From contig JAGVOC010000264.1 in NCBI GenBank assembly GCA_020052975.1, positions 1-28,433 on the forward strand: 28,433 nucleotides of DNA. The letters run 5' to 3'. The stretch's first letter is position 1. The number at the start of each line of letters is the position of its first letter. The position numbers were made by a program, and so were the translations under genes. The notes beneath the pieces are model-generated. The model searched no databases and was not told the origin of the DNA. It worked only from the letters and a program-made list of their open reading frames with translations. This stretch comes from Desulfobacterales bacterium (lineage in GTDB: Bacteria; Desulfobacterota; Desulfobacteria; Desulfobacterales; RPRI01). Shown piece after piece: positions 16,133 to 23,628 of this stretch.

Positions 16133-17158
16133 CTACAAATTGATCTTCCCCGTTTCAAGAGCACCACGAACAAAATCAAGTTTACCCAGCAACTCAATAA
16201 GAACGTCTTCATCAAGCTGATGAGTATTATGTGAATTATAATCCTCTTGGCAGGAGACCTCGGCCTGACCTTCAGTAAAATAACAGGCATAGTTGAGATC
16301 GCGCACGTCGGCAGGTATGCGGTAATATTTTCCCAAATCTTCAGCCCTCGCCATTTCTTCACGCGTTAAAAGAGTTTCGTATAGTTTTTCTCCATGCCGG
16401 GTTCCAATAATATGAGTCTCATTTTTTTTATTAAAAAGCTTTTTCAGCGCATTGGCCAAGGTCTCAATAGTTGCCGCTGGCGCTTTCTGGACAAAAATAT
16501 CACCTGGGCGTCCATTCTGAAACGCATAGACAACCAAATCCAAAGCGTCATCAATTGACATCATAAACCGGGTCATATGGAGATCGGTTACTGTAATGGG
16601 CATACCCGACAGGATCTGGTTGATGAACAAGGGTATGACCGAACCCCGGGAGCCCATAACATTACCGTAGCGGGTCCCGCAAATAATCGTACTCGCTGAT
16701 CCATATGTTCGCGCTTTGGCAATCATCATTTTTTCCATGAGTGCTTTCGACATACCCATGGCATTGATCGGATAAACAGCTTTATCTGTACTCAGAACAA
16801 TCATATTTTTTACATTGCAAGCCAATGCTGAATTCATTACGTTTTCGGCGCCCAAGGCATTAGTACGAACGGCTTCTAATGGAAAGAATTCGCAGGAGGG
16901 TACCTGTTTGAGGGCCGCGGCATGAAAAACAAGATCAACATTTCTCATTGCAGTCAGGATGCTGTCAGAATCCCGCACATTACCAAGATAGAATTTGACT
17001 TTGGGATTCCGCAGGGCATTGCGCATCTCGTCCTGCTTCTTTTCATCGCGGCTAAAAACGCGGATTTCTTTGATGTCCGTGTTTAAAAACCGACTTAATA
17101 CCGCATTACCAAAAGAGCCAGTCCCGCCTGTAATCAGAAGGATTTCGTTTTTAAACAT
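16133..17158 (-). CDS. fnlA: UDP-GlcNAc 4,6-dehydratase/5-epimerase, FnlA/WbjB-like
   Basis: This is a soluble single-domain CapD-family SDR of 341 residues (FnlA is about 344). It has GTGSFG (12-17), STDKA (123-127) and Met134-x3-Lys138 in place of Tyr-x3-Lys, as in other 4,6-dehydratases of this family. Unlike the gene at 6410-8302 it has no membrane domain. FnlA dehydrates UDP-GlcNAc at C4/C6 and inverts C5 (and C3) to give the L-series ketosugar, the first step to UDP-L-FucNAc. The order fnlA, fnlB, methyltransferase, fnlC supports this. GGAGG lies 4 nt before the ATG. The presence of two dehydratases, one membrane-bound and one soluble, implies two different deoxyamino sugars. Confidence 0.92.
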   Translation of the reverse strand: MFKNEILLITGGTGSFGNAVLSRFLNTDIKEIRVFSRDEKKQDEMRNALRNPKVKFYLGNVRDSDSILTAMRNVDLVFHAAALKQVPSCEFFPLEAVRTNALGAENVMNSALACNVKNMIVLSTDKAVYPINAMGMSKALMEKMMIAKARTYGSASTIICGTRYGNVMGSRGSVIPLFINQILSGMPITVTDLHMTRFMMSIDDALDLVVYAFQNGRPGDIFVQKAPAATIETLANALKKLFNKKNETHIIGTRHGEKLYETLLTREEMARAEDLGKYYRIPADVRDLNYACYFTEGQAEVSCQEDYNSHNTHQLDEDVLIELLGKLDFVRGALETGKINL

Positions 17159-17273
17159 CTTGCCTCCAAGAATATTATTTTTCTGTCAATTAAAATGTCC
17201 AAGCAGAATTCGTCTATAAAGTTCAATTCTACATATTAATCGACGACAGCATCGTATATCCTAAATATAACCT

Positions 17274-18416
17274 TCAGTGCGTTATCCTTAAAAATAATTC
17301 AAGATATTTATTCGCCGCATGATCCCAGAGAAAGTGTTCGCGAGTATAAGCCTCCAGGTTTTGACCCATGATTCGTAATCTTTCGGGATCATTTGTCATA
17401 GAAATCAATCCTTCCTGCAGCCCTTCAACAGAAGCCGCAACGACCATCCCTCCTGCTACCGCGGCAACATCATCAAATCCGCATTGGTCCGTTATTAGGA
17501 CAGGTGTTCCGGCAATACCAGATTCAAGAACCACGATGGACATTGCCTCTTGCCTAGAAGGAATCACCAGAAAATCCGCCGACTGGTAAGCATCAGATTT
17601 TTCAGAGCCGCCGATATGGCCGGTAAAATGGACTCGATCTTTCACTCCAGAAGCTTCAACCATGCGTTTTAATGCGTTAAGCATCCCTCCATCTGGTCCT
17701 GCAAAGACAAGGTGGTATGGTTTCATATGCTCAGCGTGAGAGCACCGGCAGAATGCGTCTAAAAGCATGTCCGGCCCCTTGATGATGTTCAGGCGTCCCA
17801 GAAAGAGGATCAACGGGGCGTCACCAATATCGTGACGGGCGCGGAATTTTTTCCCGTCGCTTTCAGAAAAATCATCGGGGTTGATGCCATTGGGAATCAC
17901 TGTTACCCTGCTGGGTTGGACGCCATATGATTTAAACTGCTTGATTTCATTTGGTGAAATGGCTATATGGTCGTTGGCATGAAGGATGATTTCCCTGCCG
18001 ATAAGATAATTATAAAGATTCTTTAAAACCTTGGATCTGCCAAAGATAGGCAGCGTCCCGGCGGGACATACGGTGTAAGGCTTTGAGAGTTTTTTTACGG
18101 CTCGATAAACCAGTACATTGATCAACGTCCAGTGACTCATCAGGTTAACCACGTCTGCACCTGCAACCAACTTTTTGAATAGTTGTTGCGAAGGCTTCGG
18201 CAGATAGAAGCGCTTCCAGAGGGACGGCAAGGCGACGACACTCAATCCCCATTTTCTGCACTGTTGCAAATACGCCGGCGATAATCCTGTGTCGGTTGTT
18301 AGAATTGTACATTGATGGCCAGCTCGGTTGAGGGCGCGGCTGATCTGAAGGGTCCTCTCCGCTGATCCTCCACCTGTTACCGGATCTATCGACATATTTA
18401 CATTTAAAATTTTCAT
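17274..18416 (-). CDS. Glycosyltransferase family 4
   Basis: The 380-residue GT-B enzyme has an N-terminal Rossmann half starting MKILNVNMSIDP with the glycine-rich GGGSAER loop. The linker VIPNGINPDDF (near 174-183) is the usual GT4 mark, followed by LILFLGRLNIIKG and the catalytic/binding E-x7-E (Glu290 and Glu298 in RQEAMSIVVLE). It transfers a hexose or acetamido sugar from a nucleotide donor onto a lipid-linked acceptor at the cytoplasmic membrane face. Donor and linkage cannot be read from the sequence. Its ATG overlaps the stop of the upstream SDR gene (ATGA), so the two are a coupled pair. GC content is higher than in the fnl genes downstream. 115 nt separate it from fnlA. Confidence 0.9.
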   Translation of the reverse strand: MKILNVNMSIDPVTGGGSAERTLQISRALNRAGHQCTILTTDTGLSPAYLQQCRKWGLSVVALPSLWKRFYLPKPSQQLFKKLVAGADVVNLMSHWTLINVLVYRAVKKLSKPYTVCPAGTLPIFGRSKVLKNLYNYLIGREIILHANDHIAISPNEIKQFKSYGVQPSRVTVIPNGINPDDFSESDGKKFRARHDIGDAPLILFLGRLNIIKGPDMLLDAFCRCSHAEHMKPYHLVFAGPDGGMLNALKRMVEASGVKDRVHFTGHIGGSEKSDAYQSADFLVIPSRQEAMSIVVLESGIAGTPVLITDQCGFDDVAAVAGGMVVAASVEGLQEGLISMTNDPERLRIMGQNLEAYTREHFLWDHAANKYLELFLRITH

Positions 18417-19393
18417 CGGTGAACGAAGTCGTTACTTAATCGATGCACTTGATACCATTGGGCAACCCGCTTAATTTCATCATGAAACAAAACTGATTTG
18501 GTGAATCCCAATTCGGTTAATTTCTGCATACTATAAATACGGTTCAAGTTGGTATTAGTACGCCGAATAAAATGCAAAAGCGCAGATAAAATAAATGATT
18601 GGAATGGAATATTAACCATGCGAACTTGACTTAGACCTAGGTGATGCGAAAGTAGTGTAGAAACATCAAAATAATTATTTTCTTCTGCATCATCATCAGA
18701 AACAATATAGCATTGATCATTAAAATCGCCTGAAAAATGTGCAAGAAATATGATCGCATCAACCACATTTTTGACAGAAACAAAATTCATCCGCCGTCTT
18801 GAATACAGCGAAGTCTTAAGTAGCCGAATGAAACGAGGTTCATATACCAGTTCGTCTATGAGTTTTAATCCATTTTTACCATACGGTCCAAATACTGCCG
18901 TAGGCCGCACAATCACAACCTCGCATTTACCTTTAAGACTCTCAAGCAAAAGATTCTCTATATTTAGCTTTGTCTTTTCGTAAATATTCACAGGCAGACA
19001 CGGCGTCTTTTCTGTAATGACATCATCTTTTGCATTCCCGGCAACAACTGCGGTGCTGCAATGGATTAAACGCGCCACACCTACTTTAATACAAGCTTTT
19101 GCCAGATTATCCATTGCCCGGATGTTATCGTCTGCTGATGCCGTATTAAGATATATCAAATTGATAACAATCGCATGGGGCACTAAAAACCGAACCAATG
19201 AATCGAAGGCTCTGATATCTCCTCTAACCAATTGGATGTGGTCGGGAAAAGACTTTTCTATTTTGTTGTAACGCGACAGGGCCTTTATCAGAAGGCCATC
19301 CGATTTTTCAAAATTATTAAGCAAATGTCTGCCAATAAAACCGGATCCGCCCAACACGCAAATACTAGATGTCTTTTGATCTTCTATTGTCAT
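18413..19393 (-). CDS. NAD-dependent sugar-nucleotide epimerase/dehydratase (extended SDR)
   Basis: The 326-residue protein has the NAD-binding GGSGFIG (15-21), the strand motif HCSTAVV and the catalytic Tyr138-x3-Lys142 in YEKTK, preceded by a pattern typical of extended SDRs (VIVRPTAVFGPYGKNG). It probably epimerises, reduces or decarboxylates a nucleotide-bound sugar, perhaps producing the donor for the overlapping glycosyltransferase gene (ATGA overlap). The exact reaction cannot be assigned. About 148 nt separate it from the GC-rich cassette upstream, in which no strong promoter was seen. Its own ATG has a weak ribosome-binding site. Confidence 0.85.
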   Translation of the reverse strand: MTIEDQKTSSICVLGGSGFIGRHLLNNFEKSDGLLIKALSRYNKIEKSFPDHIQLVRGDIRAFDSLVRFLVPHAIVINLIYLNTASADDNIRAMDNLAKACIKVGVARLIHCSTAVVAGNAKDDVITEKTPCLPVNIYEKTKLNIENLLLESLKGKCEVVIVRPTAVFGPYGKNGLKLIDELVYEPRFIRLLKTSLYSRRRMNFVSVKNVVDAIIFLAHFSGDFNDQCYIVSDDDAEENNYFDVSTLLSHHLGLSQVRMVNIPFQSFILSALLHFIRRTNTNLNRIYSMQKLTELGFTKSVLFHDEIKRVAQWYQVHRLSNDFVHR

Positions 19394-19541
19394 AAACTAT
19401 TTGATATTCTTGCAATTTAAGTATTTTTCTTCTTTTTAACCAATAATACCGGTTGAATCCGCCTTAAAGGATAAATTCAATGTACGTGGATGGCATGCTC
19501 TTAAGTTATCTCATTTTTTCAATATCTGATTCGTCATTCAC

Positions 19542-20534
19542 TCACCAAGGCCGGTAGTACCATCGCCACTCGCCAACCAGGGCGTAGGGCACAGCGTTAA
19601 GCCCCCTTTTGAATTCGGCTACTCCTTTAGCTGTTACAGTACTCAAGCCGCCAATATCAAACCATGCGCAGCCAAAGCGCTTGGCGTGAAGGATAGCTTG
19701 CCAGAGCAAGACAGAGTTTGCCTGCATTTGACGACCTTGTTCATTTGTAGAACCGATGACGTATGTTGCTGTGTCGCCATGGCGGACACTGACCAGCATA
19801 CCGATGGGCTTTTCACTATCCGGTGTATTTTCGGCCTGCGCGATGAACAGATTAAACTGCCACGCTTTTCCTTGCTGCATGGCAAGGCTACGAATAAGCG
19901 TAGCCGGAATCCCTTCAAAATCCTTACTGCGCTGCAATTCCGTGTAACTACCGATCAACAGATCCTGTTCCGGTCCGCTTCCTTCATGACGTGAAACCGA
20001 CACGCCGAGGCGTTCACCCTTACGCATACAATTTCGCCACTTGCCGTTAAGTCCCATTAGAAGCGATTTCTCGTCTACGCCAAGCGCCAGTCGGCCAGAG
20101 GCAAAAGCCGGTTCTGGTCTCCGCCGCAGGCCCATTCGCCTCAAACCCATGAGCACCGTCTCAATATCAGGCAATTCAGGGGCAATTTGTACTACCCACC
20201 AGCGCCGCCGTCGCGCTTCCTTGAGAAGTGCTTGAAGTGCCTCCAGACCTCTTTCTATCGCCTGATCTTCCGGAAATTCATCAAGCAATAGCGGGCCGCG
20301 GTTCAGGCGGGCAATGCCGCCCAGTAAAGGAAGGCCTCGCGTGAGCGTTTGGAAAAGGGCTACCGGATGACCGCTATTGTCCGAAACTAGGAACCGCAGC
20401 GCACGCCAACCTTCAGCCTGCTCCTTGGCGTTGCCATATTGCCAACACTGGAGCAAATTTGCCTTGGGTACTCGTTGCCAATGGCTATCCCATTGATCAA
20501 GGGATAACTCTTTCACATGTAACAGCTCAGACAT
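19542..20534 (-). CDS. FemAB/GNAT-like (CelD-type) acyltransferase
   Basis: The 330-residue product resembles FemA/B-like and BioF2-type double-GNAT proteins. The clearest signal is the C-terminal part ANSVLLWQAILHAKRFGCAWFDIGG, matching the FemAB pattern in which a conserved helix is followed by FDxGG. Also visible are LNRGPLLL, IGMLVSVRHGDTATYVIGSTNEQG and a Trp-rich C terminus. In Gram-positives FemAB adds amino acids to peptidoglycan bridges using aminoacyl-tRNA. In Gram-negative polysaccharide loci related proteins are common but usually uncharacterised, and they could transfer an acyl or aminoacyl group to an amino sugar (inference). The ATG has GGAGG about 4 nt upstream. GC content is high (34/60 on line 20161-20220), unlike its neighbours outside 19.5-22.4 kb. 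Confidence 0.8.
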   Translation of the reverse strand: MSELLHVKELSLDQWDSHWQRVPKANLLQCWQYGNAKEQAEGWRALRFLVSDNSGHPVALFQTLTRGLPLLGGIARLNRGPLLLDEFPEDQAIERGLEALQALLKEARRRRWWVVQIAPELPDIETVLMGLRRMGLRRRPEPAFASGRLALGVDEKSLLMGLNGKWRNCMRKGERLGVSVSRHEGSGPEQDLLIGSYTELQRSKDFEGIPATLIRSLAMQQGKAWQFNLFIAQAENTPDSEKPIGMLVSVRHGDTATYVIGSTNEQGRQMQANSVLLWQAILHAKRFGCAWFDIGGLSTVTAKGVAEFKRGLNAVPYALVGEWRWYYRPW

Positions 20535-20653
20535 TACTCCTCCATTACAGACCGCGAACGCAATTAGCGATTTCTTGATGATCGAGGGATTGAGGTGCCG
20601 GCAGATACAGCAGAAACTATAATAACGGATTGATCAAAGATTTCATTAGTTGT

Positions 20654-21511
20654 TTAGCTCCAAGACTCGCACAACGCAAGATCCCTGGCATAGCGAATAT
20701 CTGCGCCGCCTTCCAATAACGCCCCAATCAACCCAAAAGCATTTGCTGGAGATATGACATCCCGGCGTAGGCTCCAAGGGAGAGCGCCACGTGCATTGTC
20801 GCCTCGAAGCCCAGTATAGATGAAGCTGAATCGCTGTTTGGCAACGCCCAACGCCTCTGGGCTGAAACTAGCCAGATCTCCGAAGGGATAGGCAAGGTGC
20901 TCAACTTTCACGCCTAAATTGCGCTCAATCACATTGGCACTTTCAGCAATCTCAAACTCTAGCTCAACGGTTTGCTTCAGTTCTGACAGGCGTGCATGGG
21001 TGCGGGTATGGGCGCCGATGGTGTGCCCTGTATCCAACAGCCACGCCAGATCGTTCCACGTCATATTCCGCCAGTGATCGGGGAGGGTCTCCGGGGTCAA
21101 ACCCGGCCATATATAACGGGCGACGAAGGCCCTGTAGTCATCTCCCTCTGCAAGATTCATAAAGTCTGACACGACAAAGAACAAAGCCTTAATCCCCATG
21201 GGGTTCAGGATTTCTTCGGCCACCTTGCGATTAGAAGCGAAACCGTCATCAAAACTCAGAAGTAGATTAGCTCCCTTAATGGGCGCATCCCCTCTCATCA
21301 TATCCTCGAACTGATGCGGTGAAACAAAAGTCCATGATTGCGCCAACCAACGCAATTGGGCCGCAAATCTTTCCTGCTCATGCGGGGCAATATCGTGATA
21401 CAAAAGTACCCTCAGCCGGGAGCTGGCCCTTACCCCAACGCGGCGCAGCAGATTGTTACCGAGACGTAGCGGCTGGTAGGCCGCTGCCAATAGAGAATGA
21501 ATCAGGGACAT
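20654..21511 (-). CDS. Polysaccharide deacetylase (NodB/CE4 family)
   Basis: The 285-residue protein holds the three CE4 motifs: SFDDG (86-90, metal and base Asp), HTRTH (168-172, metal His pair) and YPFG (208-211). The entry region LRVLLYHDIAPHEQERF is typical of the NodB-like group that removes N- or O-acetyl groups from polymer or lipid-linked amino sugars. I set the start at 21511, because AGGAGGT lies 10 nt upstream and the upstream methyltransferase stop (TGA at 21519-21517) sits between them. The Shine-Dalgarno is made of the last codons of that methyltransferase. A longer frame from 21544 would overlap it by 28 nt. No signal peptide is obvious, so cytoplasmic or membrane-associated action is possible. 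GC-rich like its neighbours. Confidence 0.9.
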   Translation of the reverse strand: MSLIHSLLAAAYQPLRLGNNLLRRVGVRASSRLRVLLYHDIAPHEQERFAAQLRWLAQSWTFVSPHQFEDMMRGDAPIKGANLLLSFDDGFASNRKVAEEILNPMGIKALFFVVSDFMNLAEGDDYRAFVARYIWPGLTPETLPDHWRNMTWNDLAWLLDTGHTIGAHTRTHARLSELKQTVELEFEIAESANVIERNLGVKVEHLAYPFGDLASFSPEALGVAKQRFSFIYTGLRGDNARGALPWSLRRDVISPANAFGLIGALLEGGADIRYARDLALCESWS

Positions 21512-21516
21512 AAAAC

Positions 21517-22379
21517 TCAAGACCTCCTGCAGTGGAATGAGCACTGCCTGGCAAGAAACCCCAGGAAGCCGAAGTCGTTGGACAACACTGCGTCAAGGTG
21601 ACCCAACCATGAATATTCCATACCGGGGAACGTGATACGCAATTCCGGTTTGTAGAGAATCTCGGACCATCGCTCGCTCACTTTGGTCGCAAAGATTGAT
21701 TCAAGCATCTTCTTTTGTTCACAAGAGGCCCGGGCCAGCCAGTAGTAACCCTCCATCCATTCCTTCTTGACGTAATGACGTCCCGCTATCCGATAGAGCC
21801 AACGAATTGCTGCACCGTCGTTTAAAGAATAGTTGGCGAATATCCCCCCCCTTTGAGAACACGTCGCGCCTCATCCAAGGCCGTCTCGAAACACACCACA
21901 TGCTGGAGTGTCTGTACCGACCAATACCCATCGAAAGACTCATCAGGGAATTTCAGGTCGGTGGCATCACCATGAATCAGAAATATCGATCGATTGATGG
22001 CCTCTCCAAGCAAAGCCTTGGCGTGCAGCAGATTGGCGCGCACAAAATCGATGATAAACACCTGCACGTCGGGACGGATCTGTTGCAGCTTGCGCCAATG
22101 CCATCCCCAACATCCGCCCACATCGATAACACGACCACCAGAGGGAATCTGGCGCAGAAACCGGGCCACCTCGAAATCCATGACGGGTATGGAGTGAGCC
22201 GTGGCGATCTTCACAAGTAGATTGTCATAGACGGCGGCGGCGACCTGCTCGCGCATCTCCAGCTCGATAGCCTGTTCCTTATTGGTGAAGGCATAGCCGT
22301 AGATGCCGTCTTCGCCCAACTGCATCTGGCTCAGCAACTGGGCTATTGGAATAGGATCTGTTCTGCAATCAGTGTACAT
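21517..22379 (-). pseudogene. Class I SAM methyltransferase interrupted at an 8-G run
   Basis: The upstream half has the SAM-binding motif VIDVGGCWGWHW, then the acidic/post-I region VFIIDFVRANLLHAKAL and DESFDGYWSVQTLQHV, typical of sugar or lipid-type class I methyltransferases. After VLKGGG the frame runs to a stop at about 21822. One further G in the coding-strand G8 (genomic C8 at 21844-21851) would give the conserved-looking continuation KGGGIFANYSLND, which then runs open to 21517. That makes a 287-residue protein from the ATG at 22379. The remaining C-terminal part is rich in aromatic residues. The target is unknown; methyl capping or decoration of the glycan is possible. A TTG start at 22388 is the alternative. 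The gene may be switched by slippage, broken, or misassembled. Confidence 0.82.
21844..21851 (-). repeat. Homopolymeric G8 tract (C8 on plus strand) in a methyltransferase gene
   Basis: Eight consecutive G bases on the coding strand sit exactly at the frameshift. The open reading frame is restored by a length of 9. Such tracts are typical slippage sites. Confidence 0.9.
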
Positions 22380-22461
22380 GGTAATCAACTTTCATAACTG
22401 ATATTGCGTCGTCAACAACCTCCCTCTGGATTCATAGCATTCTGTGCGATGCCGGGTTAAA

Positions 22462-23628
22462 TCATGGCAATGTATAGATACTTGCTTTTGTTTTTAATTT
22501 CTCGAGACAATTCAAGACCTGCTTTTTCATCCAATTGATTTGAGCAAGCGTTAAATCTTGATGTATAGGCAAGGTAATAATTTCTCTTCGTAAATCATTT
22601 GAAAGTGGATATTCCTCGGAGTTTTTTACCTCAGGACTTAAATCAGACCAAGGTGATGCGGGTATGCCTATTTTGTTCAGGCTAATCATCAAATCCAAAC
22701 TGTGTATTGCGGGAATCTTGAACGGATAAACATAAGGCGCTAATGAAGCAGGAACATCTTCAAAAATCCTGTATCGTTCTAATTTTGGATCCAAAAAAAC
22801 TTCGTCTATCAATTGGTAATTTCTTTTTCTCTTCAAACAAACATCCTTTATAGATTGTTCATGTTTACCCAAAAGGTTTATTGAAAATGAGCTGCACAAT
22901 GGGCTCCCCGGTGCGACTATAGGTTCACTCACATCATGACCCTTGACGCTGGCTCTCCGCAACTGATGGAGCGGCAATCTGATTCGTTGACTTATATAGT
23001 TTACTCCCTGTTTCAACACCCATTTTAATGGAAAAGGAATATGACCATTTTTTTCGGAAGGTTCCGTTTCAATATAATCAAATGGTTCCGGTAAAACAAG
23101 CAATGCACCTGCAGGAATGTTGACAAATTTCCATGGCGTATAAAATGCGGGGTTTCCATTGTCGCCTATGCCGGGTATGGGTACTAAAGAATGGGCAGCG
23201 TCCTCAACTAAAAGAACACCGTTTTGTTTACACCAGTTTTGTGTATCGAGTATATTTTGGGGGAAACCGAAATAGTGGACAAAAAGCAAGACATCAGGGA
23301 TACCGTGTCTTTCCTTAAGGTTTTTTAAGTGAGCAATATCCGGTTCAAAATTTGGTGCAATCCGGTAAAAACATAAATCAAACCCAGCCATTCTCACCGG
23401 GGTAAGGGATATTTCACAGAAGTATTCAGGTATGTAAATTTTTGCTTTCTCTTTGCCCCTCTTCTTCATTACGCTTGCAGCAATTGCTTTAAGCGCCCAC
23501 TGACCCCTGGAAAATATGACTACCCTATTATTAGTTTTTGTTGTCCACGGCTTACCCCCGAAGGATGTCACTTTTTTTTGTGATAAAATATGAGCAACTC
23601 TCAATAAAGGGTTCTGAGTAATATACAT
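22462..23628 (-). CDS. DegT/DnrJ/EryC1/StrS-family PLP protein (divergent)
   Basis: The 388-residue product has the fold order of sugar aminotransferases. VEDAAHSL (141-148) carries the PLP-ring-binding Asp, and Lys167 in TPWKFVNIPAGALL occupies the position of the Schiff-base lysine. The usual GDFGAFSFHPTK region is strongly altered (GDNGNPAFYTPWK). Sugar aminotransferases of this family transfer an amino group from glutamate to 3- or 4-keto sugar nucleotides. The unusual active-site surroundings leave room for another PLP reaction or a regulatory role. The ATG directly abuts the stop of the radical SAM gene (TGA-ATG with no gap), so the two are probably translated together. It is AT-rich again, unlike the cassette just downstream. 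Confidence 0.8.
   Translation of the reverse strand: MYITQNPLLRVAHILSQKKVTSFGGKPWTTKTNNRVVIFSRGQWALKAIAASVMKKRGKEKAKIYIPEYFCEISLTPVRMAGFDLCFYRIAPNFEPDIAHLKNLKERHGIPDVLLFVHYFGFPQNILDTQNWCKQNGVLLVEDAAHSLVPIPGIGDNGNPAFYTPWKFVNIPAGALLVLPEPFDYIETEPSEKNGHIPFPLKWVLKQGVNYISQRIRLPLHQLRRASVKGHDVSEPIVAPGSPLCSSFSINLLGKHEQSIKDVCLKRKRNYQLIDEVFLDPKLERYRIFEDVPASLAPYVYPFKIPAIHSLDLMISLNKIGIPASPWSDLSPEVKNSEEYPLSNDLRREIITLPIHQDLTLAQINWMKKQVLNCLEKLKTKASIYTLP

Noticed and set aside
16102..16362. Minus-strand open frame inside fnlA
   Set aside because: It is a different frame within the conserved fnlA 3' end, low quality and without a domain.
17174..17202. Promoter before fnlA (TTGGAC, 17 nt, AATAAT)
   Set aside because: The -10 is good (5 of 6) but the -35 matches only 3 of 6; could be chance in AT-rich DNA.
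21719..21943. Minus-strand open frame spanning the G8 tract
   Set aside because: It is the third frame through the methyltransferase; its translation has no family features, while joining the other two frames gives a sensible protein.
22389..22461. Small gene or RNA in the gap between the methyltransferase and DegT-like genes
   Set aside because: No open frame with a ribosome-binding site and no stable fold seen by eye in 73 nt.
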